A stretch of DNA of 64,000 bases, from assembly GCF_035207705.1 (NCBI RefSeq), contig NZ_CP128187.1, positions 2,604,001 to 2,668,000 on the forward strand, given 5' to 3'. The stretch comes from Maribacter sp. BPC-D8 (lineage in GTDB: Bacteria; Bacteroidota; Bacteroidia; Flavobacteriales; Flavobacteriaceae). Below are positions 8,630 to 17,585 of this stretch, piece by piece; position 1 is the first letter of the stretch, and each line of letters starts with the position of its first letter. The notes beneath the pieces were generated by a model. That model was given only the letters and a program-made list of their open reading frames with translations. It was not told the DNA's origin and did not search any database. Made by a program: the position numbers and the translations under genes.

Positions 8630-9274
8630 TTACTTTAAAATTTCAGGAAAATCTACCTCTTTAAATTCTTCAGCGTCATCAATATCAAATGGAATTGGCT
8701 CAAGATGCGCGTGAAATTCATCATATATTTCACCTGTGCCTTTTTTGATCTTATAGCTAGACTCTTGAGATTCTGATACTACTTCAATAGCATAAAAATC
8801 TTCATTCTCACGAATAATCAAATCATCTTCAAAACCTTCTAAATTACCAATTGCATGTTTTACAAAATCGATATGCTTATTGATATCTTCTGTTGATTTA
8901 AAATAGGGAATCGTTCGTTCAGTGGAATAATTGTAAGGATTTGCAACGGAGTTTTTATACGTCGTTTGCGTAGTAATATTCACCCCAACATCAAAATAGT
9001 AGATTGTATTTATAGGAAGGTATTTATATTGATTTCTTAAAGAAACATATACTTCTTTACCATTTGTCAATACTGTGGCTGATGAAAAATTTTCAAGACT
9101 TACATTACCTCCGATTGACTTTAGCGCAGATGCAACAATTTCATCTTTTCCCAATTTAATAAGCACTTCTACCTCTTTTGTCATTTTAGGACTATTTTGA
9201 TGGGTTTGCTGAGAATGACAGACTGAACCGGTTTGCATGAACAGAATAAAAATAAAGCATTTAATGATTCTCAT
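8630..9274 (-). CDS. Secreted hypothetical protein
   Basis: The 214-residue protein starts MRIIKCFIFILFMQTGSV and has a signal peptide likely cut after CHSQ near residue 22. The mature part is beta-rich and acidic, with no motif I recognise; it contains a predicted Gly-turn region EALKSIGGNVSLENFS-like near residues 50-65 and ends in an acidic tail. It sits in the immunity array and may protect against a periplasmic toxin or be unrelated. Function unknown. Confidence 0.6.
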   Translation of the reverse strand: MRIIKCFIFILFMQTGSVCHSQQTHQNSPKMTKEVEVLIKLGKDEIVASALKSIGGNVSLENFSSATVLTNGKEVYVSLRNQYKYLPINTIYYFDVGVNITTQTTYKNSVANPYNYSTERTIPYFKSTEDINKHIDFVKHAIGNLEGFEDDLIIRENEDFYAIEVVSESQESSYKIKKGTGEIYDEFHAHLEPIPFDIDDAEEFKEVDFPEILK

Positions 9275-9386
9275 TATGTATAAGCTAAAAGATTAAAGAA
9301 TTTATAAACTATAACCATAGTTAATTTCACTCATTTTAGAACGTTTTTAACGTCTGCTAAATTGCTTGAATGTCTATTCAAGATTA

Positions 9387-10409
9387 CTATTCTTTTCTTA
9401 TAAAATTTATAGTATCGCTACCGTCGGTATAGTTCGAAGTTTCATAAAAACGTGAACTAAACCTTCTTTCAACAGTCATAGTTGAATCTGACACACTCAA
9501 AATGCGCCATTCTTTCTGATAACCTATTAAATCGGTTCTCAAACTAATCAAGGACAGTACTTTATTTCTCCTATTAAGTTTGTATGAAGTTGAGTCTATA
9601 CCTAGAAAAAAATGTTTTATTTGATTATCTGAAATTTCGTAATAGGGAGGCCAAAGTGAATCGTGAGCAGGGTTTATTAAAGGCGGAGGCGGTGGCAAAT
9701 TTTTAGTATCAATACCAACCCATTGATCTTCCGTCCATGTACCTAACATCTTTTCAGATAGTAACTTTAATTCCTCATTCTCGATATCAATTTTTTCTTG
9801 CATTTCTTCGTTGGTATAACCCGTTATAAAAATATTACCTATTTGGTTTTTGGCTAAGAAAATGCCATAACCCATTACTATAGCAGCGGAATACCACATC
9901 AATTTTTTAGATTTAAAATATTGAGAAGGTTTCAACCAATTGAAAAGAAAAATGAAACCAGGAAGAAGAAATGGCGTATAACCATAAAAATTTTCGAGAT
10001 TTATTCTATAATCTCTGTAAAGCAAAGTACTACTTACTGATATAAACTTTGTTAATACAAATAGAACCAACATGAATATGAACATTGAATTCGTATTCGC
10101 AATTCTATTTTTAAATGTGATTTTTCTATTTACAGAAATAGGTTTACTAGTCCATATATACATCGTAATACAAAACCCAAGTGCTGACGATGTAAATGCA
10201 AGTAAAAATGAATTATAAGAGCTTAAAGTAAAACTATCGAGACTTAAATTATAATGATCACTTAAATTGAGTACTATAAAAAAACTAGAATCAATAAGTC
10301 TTAACCAAATATTCAAGTAAAAACCATATACAAATCCCAACAAAATACCCCAGTAGAACCTGAATTTCCCGATGTCGTTAATAGTAAGTTTTATTTTTAT
10401 TTTTTTCAA
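9387..10409 (-). CDS. Multi-pass membrane protein with C-terminal soluble domain, unknown
   Basis: About five hydrophobic helices are visible in residues 15-190 (around 15-38, 65-86, 106-130, 141-159 and 170-187). The last 125 residues are soluble and beta-rich, starting with LSEKMLGTWTEDQW and containing a run of six prolines around LPPPPPLI; the opening GTW plus later strands recalls a lipocalin-like fold, but that is only an impression. No family recognised. Membrane immunity proteins often protect against pore-forming toxins, which fits its place in the array, without proof. Confidence 0.6.
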   Translation of the reverse strand: MKKIKIKLTINDIGKFRFYWGILLGFVYGFYLNIWLRLIDSSFFIVLNLSDHYNLSLDSFTLSSYNSFLLAFTSSALGFCITMYIWTSKPISVNRKITFKNRIANTNSMFIFMLVLFVLTKFISVSSTLLYRDYRINLENFYGYTPFLLPGFIFLFNWLKPSQYFKSKKLMWYSAAIVMGYGIFLAKNQIGNIFITGYTNEEMQEKIDIENEELKLLSEKMLGTWTEDQWVGIDTKNLPPPPPLINPAHDSLWPPYYEISDNQIKHFFLGIDSTSYKLNRRNKVLSLISLRTDLIGYQKEWRILSVSDSTMTVERRFSSRFYETSNYTDGSDTINFIRKE

Positions 10410-10457
10410 ACAGTTATTTTGGTTTATCTATTAGATGATTTAGTTATTGATAAATTT

Positions 10458-10961
10458 TTAAATATCCAGTAATTTCTCTTCTCTCATTACTTGCAAAGCA
10501 ATCTCCGTCTCTTTCGATGCATTATTCAATGATCCTGGCAGCATGATTAATCGCTTCTTAATTTTTTGATTTTCATCTTCAAAAACAACGATAAATCGCG
10601 CACGCGTTAGTCCGAATATTGCTTTTTTAAATTTGACACTTTTAATTTTATCTCTTTCAATACTTGATGTTGCCGAATTATTTAAGCTAGTTAGTATTCC
10701 ATATACTAAATAAAGACCAAATAATCCGAATAACACAGTACTAAAGGTTTCTCCTCTTTGAAAACCGTCATAAGCTGAATAAAATAAAAATGCAGAAATA
10801 CCCCCGTAAATTAACATTACTCGCGTTATGCTTTTACCTACCACTGCTTTTGAAATGTTACCAATTATACCATCTCTAGTCAATATAATACTATCGGGTA
10901 AAATATGACAAAAACCCGTTTTCGTTTTAAATCTTTTTTCTTCGCCGTTCACTGTTTTCAT
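10458..10961 (-). CDS. Small membrane protein, unknown
   Basis: The 167-residue protein has an N-terminal beta-rich part (GFCHILPDSIILTRDG), two closely spaced membrane helices (about 48-65 and 73-90), and a C-terminal part with alternating strands (KSVKFKKAIFGLTRARFIVV, then FEDENQKIKKRLIML) like a PH-type or similar domain. The same plan, beta domain plus hairpin of two helices, appears in the array gene at 13619-14032. It sits 20 bp downstream of the peroxiredoxin start region on the same strand. Function unknown; membrane-located immunity is a possibility. Confidence 0.6.
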   Translation of the reverse strand: MKTVNGEEKRFKTKTGFCHILPDSIILTRDGIIGNISKAVVGKSITRVMLIYGGISAFLFYSAYDGFQRGETFSTVLFGLFGLYLVYGILTSLNNSATSSIERDKIKSVKFKKAIFGLTRARFIVVFEDENQKIKKRLIMLPGSLNNASKETEIALQVMREEKLLDI

Positions 10962-10981
10962 TTATAAGATGAAATTAGTTC

Positions 10982-11632
10982 TTAAGACAACTCTTTCAAA
11001 GCCGCTATAATCTCTTCCGGTTCTGAACGTGTTCTATAATCTACATTGACATAGCTCCATTGAACCACACCATCACTACTTAAAATAAAGGTTGCCGGTA
11101 TTGGCAATACACTACCATTTCCATTATTAATTGCCGCTAAATCTAGATTACGATCTACACGCATATGATCTAACAAAAACTCTGGAACTTCCCATGCCAC
11201 TCCGAACTCTGAAGCCACTTTTGCATCTTGATCGGACAATACTATAAAATCCATTTCATTGATTTCACTTTTTGTCAATGACCCATCTGGTACTTGCGGA
11301 CTTATAGCAACCAATGTAGCACCTAGCTCATGAATTTCACCTAATCTCGCTTGTAAAGCTCTAAGTTGCAAGTTGCAATACGGACACCAATCTCCGCGAT
11401 AAAAAGTAACGACAACAGTACCTTTTTCTAATAAATTGTCTAATGCTATTAATTCCCCCTCTGGGTTAGGAAGTTTAAAATCTGGAGCTTTTTGCCCAAT
11501 TTTAATCGCATTTGCTCCTTTTTCAAAAGCTTTTGCCTCCTCTATAACTTCATCTACACCCTTCATGAATTCAGGTTTCGCTAATCTACCTGATGCAATT
11601 TTAGCATCGGTTTGCTCTTTTAAACTTTTCAT
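10982..11632 (-). CDS. Peroxiredoxin-like protein (AhpC/TSA family)
   Basis: The 216-residue thioredoxin-fold protein has APDFKLPNPEGELIALD, then VTFYRGDWCPYCNLQL with Cys83 and Cys86. This CPYC-bearing group of AhpC/TSA proteins reduces peroxides or works as a thiol oxidoreductase. It is cytosolic. It is a paralogue of the gene at 29673-30335 (Cys89/Cys92), which lies in the TetR-headed redox operon. Here it stands alone inside the immunity array, with no matching functional neighbour, so it may have been carried in or left by duplication. Fold call firm, substrate unknown. Confidence 0.88.
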   Translation of the reverse strand: MKSLKEQTDAKIASGRLAKPEFMKGVDEVIEEAKAFEKGANAIKIGQKAPDFKLPNPEGELIALDNLLEKGTVVVTFYRGDWCPYCNLQLRALQARLGEIHELGATLVAISPQVPDGSLTKSEINEMDFIVLSDQDAKVASEFGVAWEVPEFLLDHMRVDRNLDLAAINNGNGSVLPIPATFILSSDGVVQWSYVNVDYRTRSEPEEIIAALKELS

Positions 11633-11706
11633 ACTATTTAATTATTGACAACTTTTAGCCTCTAAAGGCTATAATTAATTCAAAATATATTTATGTCGTT
11701 TTTCAA

Positions 11707-12078
11707 TCATTCAATTGTCAAGAAATTATCGTTTTGCAGATAAAAATCTAAAGATATAACTAGCTGACCTATGGTAACTTTTGTTTTATCTTCATCTTTT
11801 TGGTGAATCGTATTAAGAACGACATCTTCTATTAATTGACCAGAACAATAAAATTCTAGTCCATTATCGATAACAAATTTAGGATGAATTTCATTGTCGT
11901 TATCATCAATATCAATTCCTTCATTTGAGATGAAACAGTCCATATCTTTTGAAGTTTTTACGCTATCATCTTTCAGATATAAATTATAATTATCCATGAC
12001 AAATTCTTCATTCGAATTCAAAATGAATTCGAATATTTCGGCAAGGGTATATTTCTTAGAATTTTCTAATATTCTCAT
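11707..12078 (-). CDS. Small acidic hypothetical protein in immunity array
   Basis: The 123-residue cytosolic protein is very acidic (for example NEGIDIDDNDNEIHPKF) and has the layout KKYTLAEIFEFILN near the N-terminus and DFYLQNDNFLTIE at the end. It resembles short uncharacterised proteins found beside SUKH immunity genes, but I cannot assign a family. Spacing to the upstream SUKH gene is 35 bp on the same strand. Acidic surface would suit binding to a basic nuclease toxin; this is inference. Confidence 0.55.
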   Translation of the reverse strand: MRILENSKKYTLAEIFEFILNSNEEFVMDNYNLYLKDDSVKTSKDMDCFISNEGIDIDDNDNEIHPKFVIDNGLEFYCSGQLIEDVVLNTIHQKDEDKTKVTIGQLVISLDFYLQNDNFLTIE

Positions 12079-12113
12079 AAAAGTAAAAATTACAACTATT
12101 TCGGCAGCTAGCT

Positions 12114-12554
12114 TTATTCTCGTTCATCTTGTCCATTATCGTCAATTAGCATTTGCTCACGAATATATTCTTTGAAGGTTTTATTGGTTTCACATATTGT
12201 ACCGTCTTCGTGCCAAAATTCTACCACTAATTCAGGGTTGTTGTCAAAATCAAACCCTGAAAAGTCTCCGCAATAATTATCCCCAAAAAATTTAATTCCA
12301 GAACCTAACTCATCATAGTGTTCTGCAAGACCTAGGTCGTCTAAATTAAACAAGTAGTTTTGAACAACAAATTGACATTCTCTAAAATTCCCACTTCCTA
12401 TTTCCTTAAGATAATCGATATAGTCATCTGATAATTTAGGGTATTCTTCTAATAACTTTTTTATTTCTGTTTCACTTAATTTTTCTCTAAGATTGGTAGC
12501 ATCACTTTTATTTTCATTCTGAGCTAAAAATTCTTTTTCAAAATTATACTTCAT
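12114..12554 (-). CDS. SUKH (SMI1/KNR4) domain protein, candidate immunity protein
   Basis: The 146-residue protein has the SUKH signature: EEYPKLSDDYIDYLKEIGSG (LP..y..fl...nG position), FNLDDLGLAEHYDELGSGIK, FFGDNYCGDFSGFDFDNN and a closing TFKEYIREQ helix. SUKH proteins bind and block toxins, mostly nucleases, of contact-dependent and related systems. It is acidic and cytosolic. It lies between two other short array genes on the same strand. Confidence 0.85.
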   Translation of the reverse strand: MKYNFEKEFLAQNENKSDATNLREKLSETEIKKLLEEYPKLSDDYIDYLKEIGSGNFRECQFVVQNYLFNLDDLGLAEHYDELGSGIKFFGDNYCGDFSGFDFDNNPELVVEFWHEDGTICETNKTFKEYIREQMLIDDNGQDERE

Positions 12555-12636
12555 TTGATTTCTATTTTTTTCAAAAATTAAACACCACTACTAATATTAT
12601 TTAGCTAAGTTTTAAAGGCACTTTTTTAGTTAATTT

Positions 12637-13077
12637 TTATAAGTGTAAAGTATCCCATTTTTCTTGTTTGTACCACTTATACTTTGAACTGTCAATTTTC
12701 CATTCTCCAGACTTTTTCAAGAGAACAAATAAATATTCTGCATCAAAAGCGTTTTTAGTTTTAAAATAAACTTCAGCTCTACTTTTTGTTTTCAATTCCG
12801 TTTTTTGTTCGATGGAATCTTCTATGCCGTCATATTCAGCTGGCTCTCCATAAGAATCGCCTTGACCGCCATAACTTCTTTTTTTATTGGTGCAGTATTT
12901 ATTAAAAATGCCTAGATACTTTTCTTTATACTCAGGAAAGTAATCTGTACCCGGATTCTCATCATCTAATTTCGAAAACCTCAACTCAAGAGTATTCATT
13001 TGGGTAGCATACTCCAGAGAACTATTAATTAACTCATTTTGCAAATCTGTATCGGTCATCTCTTTGATTTTATTCAA
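12637..13077 (-). CDS. NTF2-fold immunity protein
   Basis: The 146-residue protein shows the NTF2-fold immunity family pattern: LINSSLEYATQMNTLELRF with ENPGTDYFPEYKEKYLGIFN in the helical part, then repeated strands with RAEVYFKTKNAFDAEYLFVL and the ending SGEWKIDSSKYKWYKQEKW. This family pairs with Rhs/polymorphic toxins. It is cytosolic. No toxin is adjacent, so it is an orphan copy within this window. Confidence 0.85.
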   Translation of the reverse strand: MNKIKEMTDTDLQNELINSSLEYATQMNTLELRFSKLDDENPGTDYFPEYKEKYLGIFNKYCTNKKRSYGGQGDSYGEPAEYDGIEDSIEQKTELKTKSRAEVYFKTKNAFDAEYLFVLLKKSGEWKIDSSKYKWYKQEKWDTLHL

Positions 13078-13141
13078 TTACCTGCAACAACTACTCTATT
13101 ATGATAATATCAATTTTCAACTAGTAAAATTATATTCGAAA

Positions 13142-13606
13142 CTAATCAGAACCACTATTCTTATCTCTCCAAAATTTGATAATTTTCTTTATTTGAAAAT
13201 CGCCCTTCGGACTATATGGTGGATATCGATTACCATCATTTTCTTTCATTGCTTCTTGATTACCAAAAATATCTATTAATGTTAAATTCGTTTTGTCTCC
13301 GTACTTAAATTTTGTTGCCTCATCTTTAGTTGGTAAAAAATCTTTCTGCTTACTTTCAACTTCCCAATCACCTTCATTTCTAAGCCAAAAAATTGAATAT
13401 GAATCAATAATTTGCGGGCTTAATAATCTAGACTGAAAATTTACTTTAGTGTACTGACTTTGACTATCAGCTATAAAATCAAAAATCTCAATACAATGAC
13501 CTATACTTACTTTAGTTAAAACTCTTGCGAAAGCATATTCATTATTATCTAGATTAATACTAAGAATATCACCTGTATCTAATTTTAGTTTTTTCTTTCT
13601 GCTCAT
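13142..13606 (-). CDS. Immunity protein 26 (Imm26) family protein
   Basis: The 154-residue protein begins with the Imm26 beta-barrel opening, KLDTGDILSINLDNNEYAFA, followed by IGHCIEIFDF and a WLRNEGDWEVE strand. The ending NDGNRYPPYSPKGDFQIKKI is also typical. Imm26 proteins are predicted to protect from polymorphic toxins. It is separated by 12 bp from the upstream membrane-protein gene on the same strand, so cotranscription is likely. Confidence 0.8.
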   Translation of the reverse strand: MSRKKKLKLDTGDILSINLDNNEYAFARVLTKVSIGHCIEIFDFIADSQSQYTKVNFQSRLLSPQIIDSYSIFWLRNEGDWEVESKQKDFLPTKDEATKFKYGDKTNLTLIDIFGNQEAMKENDGNRYPPYSPKGDFQIKKIIKFWRDKNSGSD

Positions 13607-13618
13607 TACACCATTGAT

Positions 13619-14032
13619 TTACTTACTAGGTTTTATAAACTCAATATCTAATACATCACGTAATCTAACTAAACTCGATTTAGATAAAATCTTAAATGCT
13701 ATTGCAATAAAAACATATCTTATCATTAGCATTTGCCCAAATGCAACTATAATAAAACTTGGAGAAAATTCTTCTACTTTAGAAAAGACAAGAACACTGA
13801 ACCCAATCAAAGGAAAACATAACATCATGGTCAATAATACTTTAAACACTGTATGTATTTCAACATTTACATAAATCTCTTCTGCTAAAATCTCGCCAGT
13901 CATTACACAAAAAGCACCTTTACCTATTGTTGACGATATAATTTTAAATTTATTTTCACTTATGGTTCCTCGGAATGATTTGTTGGTATATTCAGAAGTT
14001 AGGTAATCAGACTTTTCAGTTCTTCTTTTCAA
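13619..14032 (-). CDS. Small membrane protein in immunity array, unknown
   Basis: The 137-residue protein has a beta-rich soluble N-terminal half (residues 1-55), two membrane helices (about 60-82 and 89-112) and a short basic C-terminal part. The architecture echoes the gene at 10458-10961. Its stop lies 12 bp before the Imm26 start, consistent with a shared transcript. Membrane immunity is a reasonable guess, but no family is recognised. Confidence 0.6.
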   Translation of the reverse strand: MKRRTEKSDYLTSEYTNKSFRGTISENKFKIISSTIGKGAFCVMTGEILAEEIYVNVEIHTVFKVLLTMMLCFPLIGFSVLVFSKVEEFSPSFIIVAFGQMLMIRYVFIAIAFKILSKSSLVRLRDVLDIEFIKPSK

Positions 14033-14168
14033 CCTTGCTAAGGTTTCTGCCTGACTATCTATTAACTTGAAATGTTATTCTTTAGTAGGAAAAAAATTCA
14101 TGTTTTAATTTGAGAATATCTACTTAGTTTGGGTTTAATTCTATTTATAGCGATTGTTAATTATACGT

Positions 14169-14849
14169 TTACTCCAGCGCTTTTAATTTCTGTTCAATTA
14201 CTTTCTTAGATTTAATAAAGGTTTTTAAATCTATATCACCTTTAGTTCTACTTTCATGAAGCGCACTAAGTGCTATTCTAAGTTCTGATAGTTTTGCATT
14301 CTTTTCAATTCTATTTTTTCGACTATCGTTCAATACAATTTTAGATTGTTTATCATCAATTTCACTATCAATATTTATAGTTTTACGTAGCACTTCGTCA
14401 AGTGTATTACCTAAAAAACAAGTTAATTCATCATCACCTACACAGCTTGCGTGAACTGCAGCAATACTTGGCTTTAGGCGATTGTCTTCAAAATTATAAA
14501 CATAGAAAGTGCCACCACCGTTAAAAGCGATAGGTAACATCTTTGGTGCGTATTTTATAAAACCGTAATTTATATAAAACTCTCTTATGGTTGCGATATC
14601 AAAATAACCAAACTCTCTTTCTTCGTTAACGATTAATCCGCCATTAGAATACTCTAAAAGTGCGCTATATTCTTCTGGTAATTCTAAGAAATCTGGAACT
14701 TGAAAATCTTTACAATGCAGACCTTTGGCTATACTCTTCGCTATAAATTCAAATTCCTTTTCAGAGCAAGCTCGAGTAAAAAAGCTGTTAGGAATTTGCT
14801 CTTTCAAACCTTCTTGTTTTTCTAGAAAATCGTGTTTTAAATACCACAT
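14169..14849 (-). CDS. SUKH (SMI1/KNR4) protein with charged helical tail
   Basis: The start is taken at the ATG 14847-14849, one base past the stop of the upstream SUKH gene; a longer frame from 14915 would overlap that gene by 65 bp. The 226-residue product has FLELPEEYSALLEYSNGGLI, the classic SUKH LP..y..ll..sNGG motif, and PIAFNGGGTFYVYNFEDNRL later. The last 45 residues are a charged helix (RKNRIEKNAKLSELRIAL) that resembles a SHOCT-like short tail with LKTFIKSKKVIEQKLKALE. Cytosolic, likely cotranscribed with the gene upstream. Confidence 0.83.
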   Translation of the reverse strand: MWYLKHDFLEKQEGLKEQIPNSFFTRACSEKEFEFIAKSIAKGLHCKDFQVPDFLELPEEYSALLEYSNGGLIVNEEREFGYFDIATIREFYINYGFIKYAPKMLPIAFNGGGTFYVYNFEDNRLKPSIAAVHASCVGDDELTCFLGNTLDEVLRKTINIDSEIDDKQSKIVLNDSRKNRIEKNAKLSELRIALSALHESRTKGDIDLKTFIKSKKVIEQKLKALE

Positions 14850-14850
14850 A

Positions 14851-15390
14851 TTATCGCTCTTTATGTAATGGCTTAAATTGTTTAGGCAAAGGGCTTTCAC
14901 TGAAAGGAAATACACTTCGAAAATCTCGTTCTGACGTTATTTTGTCAAATAATTCATTAAGACTAGATGCTACCTTTGCAAAAGGTAACCCCTTGAAATT
15001 GGTCATATAAATATCATACTCGTTATTATTATAAGTGCTTATATCCCAAAAGAGATAATCTCCATTTTCACTGACACTAAAAGGCATAAGATCTTTCAAT
15101 TTACTATACGCCACATTAGGCCCAAAATCGAACCAAAGTTCTTCTTCATCATCTAAAACGTCTTGATAAGTGGCAATCACCTCTTTACTCCGCACAAAAA
15201 AGGAATCTCCATACATATTCATCGGTATGTAGATTATAAATAAATTACAAGTAACTCCGTATCCATACTTTTTGACAAATTCTTTATAAGACGCGGGAAA
15301 ACCTTTGCCGTTCTTAAATACATACGTTTCTAAAGCGTCAAGATCACCTTTCTCTAAACAATCGCCTGTAGTTATTAAATCGAAACTCAT
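14851..15390 (-). CDS. SUKH (SMI1/KNR4) domain protein, candidate immunity protein
   Basis: The 179-residue protein has ENYVFKNGKGFPASYKEFV-type N-terminus (FPASYKEFVKKYGYG is clearly visible), then LMPFSVSENGDYLFWDIS and a closing LNELFDKI helix, matching SUKH proteins. Its stop codon is followed after one base by the ATG of the next SUKH gene, a tight translational coupling, so the two may act on related toxins. Cytosolic and acidic. Confidence 0.83.
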   Translation of the reverse strand: MSFDLITTGDCLEKGDLDALETYVFKNGKGFPASYKEFVKKYGYGVTCNLFIIYIPMNMYGDSFFVRSKEVIATYQDVLDDEEELWFDFGPNVAYSKLKDLMPFSVSENGDYLFWDISTYNNNEYDIYMTNFKGLPFAKVASSLNELFDKITSERDFRSVFPFSESPLPKQFKPLHKER

Positions 15391-15495
15391 GTTGTAAAAT
15401 CTGTATTTAGTGTTTGCCTACTTTAAGGCAAATTGCAATGTTCAAAATCTAACAATTATAGTTAGCACAATAAATTTACCATGCCAGCAAATCTC

Positions 15496-16059
15496 TTATA
15501 TCTCGAACGGATAGTTTTCTAAAAGACCCGTACTTAATTCAGATAATTTTGATTTATAGTCATTCTTCAATGCTAAAGTTAAACTATCATTATGGTAAGC
15601 ATCCTCTAGTTGTTTGTTTAAAAAAGCAAACTGCAACCATTGATCAAAATTAAGTTCTAAATCGACCAGATTATCAATCCCTAACTCTCCTTTATTATGG
15701 TCGTAGAACAGTACTTTATCACTACTATGCAAAACCCATGAATCTCCTTGTCCGTTAGTACCAAAAAACCAATAATCCTTTATCTTTTCTGCTGCCATGT
15801 TTTCGCTCCAATAATCTACATCAGAAAACTCTTTGGTTTCATTGACCGATTTTACAGCATCGAACAGAATACATTCTGCAGATAGTTCTTTTGTTTTGAT
15901 TTTGGTAACCACATTTTTGTAGTTATCAGGAAACTCAAAAGTGGTTTTCTTAGGGAAATTTACTGTTGTAGAATTTGCAGAAAGTAATTCCTTTTTTATT
16001 GTTTCAATGTTTAAAATTTTCAACATCCCATTTTGCATTCGTATACTATTATTGTGCAT
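15496..16059 (-). CDS. SUKH-like protein, candidate immunity protein
   Basis: The 187-residue protein carries DYWFFGTNGQGDSWVLHSSD followed by KVLFYDHNKGEL, typical of the SUKH core where a beta-strand reads the bound-toxin side, and a helical end. Three in-frame Met codons (residues 1, 8 and 12) are possible starts; the third, giving MLKILNIETIKKELLS, resembles relatives best. SUKH family membership is likely but less clear-cut than for the other array members. Confidence 0.72.
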   Translation of the reverse strand: MHNNSIRMQNGMLKILNIETIKKELLSANSTTVNFPKKTTFEFPDNYKNVVTKIKTKELSAECILFDAVKSVNETKEFSDVDYWSENMAAEKIKDYWFFGTNGQGDSWVLHSSDKVLFYDHNKGELGIDNLVDLELNFDQWLQFAFLNKQLEDAYHNDSLTLALKNDYKSKLSELSTGLLENYPFEI

Positions 16060-16125
16060 TCAAGTTGGCGAATAATGATATTTATAAATCATCATTCATT
16101 AAAATCTCAAGACATAAAAATTCAA

Positions 16126-16575
16126 TTACTCGATATGAGTCTTTATTGGTTTACCGTGTTTATCACACAATAAAACAATACCGTGTTCTGAATCTATATT
16201 TTTAGGAGTAAAGTAAATATTGAAGTCATATGGTGCATCATAATAACCGTAAGAAATATCCACGATTTCAAGTTCGTCAACTATTTGTTCAAAAGACAAT
16301 TCTATTGTATCCCATTCAATCTTTAATTCATCTAAAAGTTTTGAAGCTATAAAATCTTTCCACTCATGATCATAGTGGTTTTTATTCTCAAGTATTTTCT
16401 TTAGACATATTGGCGTATCTTTTGTTAACCGCCTATGAACAATACGAATATCAATACGTCTGTCACCCCAAAGTTCTTTCTTTTCATAAGCATCAAAAAA
16501 GCCTGAACCATCGCCGCTGAGTACATATTCTTTAAAGAAAGAATTACTATTCTCTATCATAACTTTGCTTTGCAT
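16126..16575 (-). CDS. DUF6985-like protein, candidate immunity protein
   Basis: The 149-residue protein ends in IDSEHGIVLLCDKHGKPIKT, similar to the EHGLEIKIRNNKVVKVG end of the array gene at 17971-18513, and shares the early helix and YYDAPYDFNIYFTP core. I place both in the DUF6985-type group that pairs with toxin-related proteins. Start could be Met1 or Met6. Cytosolic; function inferred from family and context only. Confidence 0.65.
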   Translation of the reverse strand: MQSKVMIENSNSFFKEYVLSGDGSGFFDAYEKKELWGDRRIDIRIVHRRLTKDTPICLKKILENKNHYDHEWKDFIASKLLDELKIEWDTIELSFEQIVDELEIVDISYGYYDAPYDFNIYFTPKNIDSEHGIVLLCDKHGKPIKTHIE

Positions 16576-16607
16576 TTAATTATTTTAGGCGTTCTTATTT
16601 GCAGTTA

Positions 16608-17585
16608 TTATCCTAAAATTTCTTTTTTTATAATTTCAAATTCTGCCTCTTCTTTTGCGTTATGGAACCCTGCTCTTATGGTTTTTATATTAGCGTGATC
16701 AATTAAGACTTTTAAGGCTTCTGGTTTAAACTCTTTACCAACAAAAGCAGAGAATTCTACCAAGTTTTTTGCTTTTGCAACGCCACTAATATCATTCAGT
16801 ATTTTCCAGCTAGTTATAGATAAGTAGGTCAACTTATTTAGATTTTGCAAACTAGGAAATTTGGCAACAGAATTAAAGTCAGATATACTAAGTTTTTCTA
16901 AATTTTTTAAATGTGATAAAAATTCTGCTGATGTATCTTTATAATTTTTTACAATAAAAGCTTCACTCAATTTTGGTAAGTCGTATAAGCCTGAATAATC
17001 TGTTACTCTGTCACAAGATCTCAATTCTATTTTTTCTAAATTGATTAACGACTTTAAAAAGTTAAGGTTATCAACTTTAATACTTTCTAATCCTAAATAT
17101 TTAAGGGTTTTGAACTTTTCAATCTCTTCAATATCTTTTATATTAAATATCTTAAGCTCTTCTAATTTGGTTAAACTAGTTAATGGTTTTAACCGAACTT
17201 TTGCAGATTGAAAAGCGACAAAAAATTTCAACACTTTGAGCTTTTTTAAATAAGAAATCGGACTCAAATCAGTACCCCTAAAATAGAATACAAACAACTC
17301 TTCTACATCAGTTAAGTATTCAAGAAAAGACAGATTTTCTAGCTTGGTTTCACGATACATTAAAGTTATCCGAATTGTTGAATTGCTAGATTTTACAATT
17401 CTGTTTATTTCTTTCCAGGTTTCTACCGTTTGTTCATAATCGAAAGATATATAACTAACACTTTTCGTAGCTACAGTGTGCGCTATTTCACTTAAATCTG
17501 CTTTATTCAAGGTGTTCTCTATACTTATTCTATCATAAGTATTATTACCAAAATCGTATTGTTCAATTTCTATGTTACTGTTCAT
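16608..17585 (-). CDS. Leucine-rich repeat protein, candidate immunity protein
   Basis: The 325-residue protein contains successive LxxLxxLxI/L units, for example LTSLTKLEELKIFNIKD, FLKSLINLEKIELRSCDRV and LSHLKNLEKLSISDFNSV, from about residue 80 to 290, forming a solenoid. No signal peptide, so cytosolic. Leucine-rich immunity proteins exist in polymorphic toxin loci. Its ATG overlaps the stop of the upstream gene by four bases (ATGA), showing coupled translation. A related solenoid is at 50196-50966, outside the array. Confidence 0.8.
   Translation of the reverse strand: MNSNIEIEQYDFGNNTYDRISIENTLNKADLSEIAHTVATKSVSYISFDYEQTVETWKEINRIVKSSNSTIRITLMYRETKLENLSFLEYLTDVEELFVFYFRGTDLSPISYLKKLKVLKFFVAFQSAKVRLKPLTSLTKLEELKIFNIKDIEEIEKFKTLKYLGLESIKVDNLNFLKSLINLEKIELRSCDRVTDYSGLYDLPKLSEAFIVKNYKDTSAEFLSHLKNLEKLSISDFNSVAKFPSLQNLNKLTYLSITSWKILNDISGVAKAKNLVEFSAFVGKEFKPEALKVLIDHANIKTIRAGFHNAKEEAEFEIIKKEILG

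Noticed and set aside
14169..14915. A start at 14915 for the SUKH gene
   Set aside because: It would overlap the previous gene by 65 bp; an ATG at 14849 lies one base from that gene's stop and fits coupled translation.
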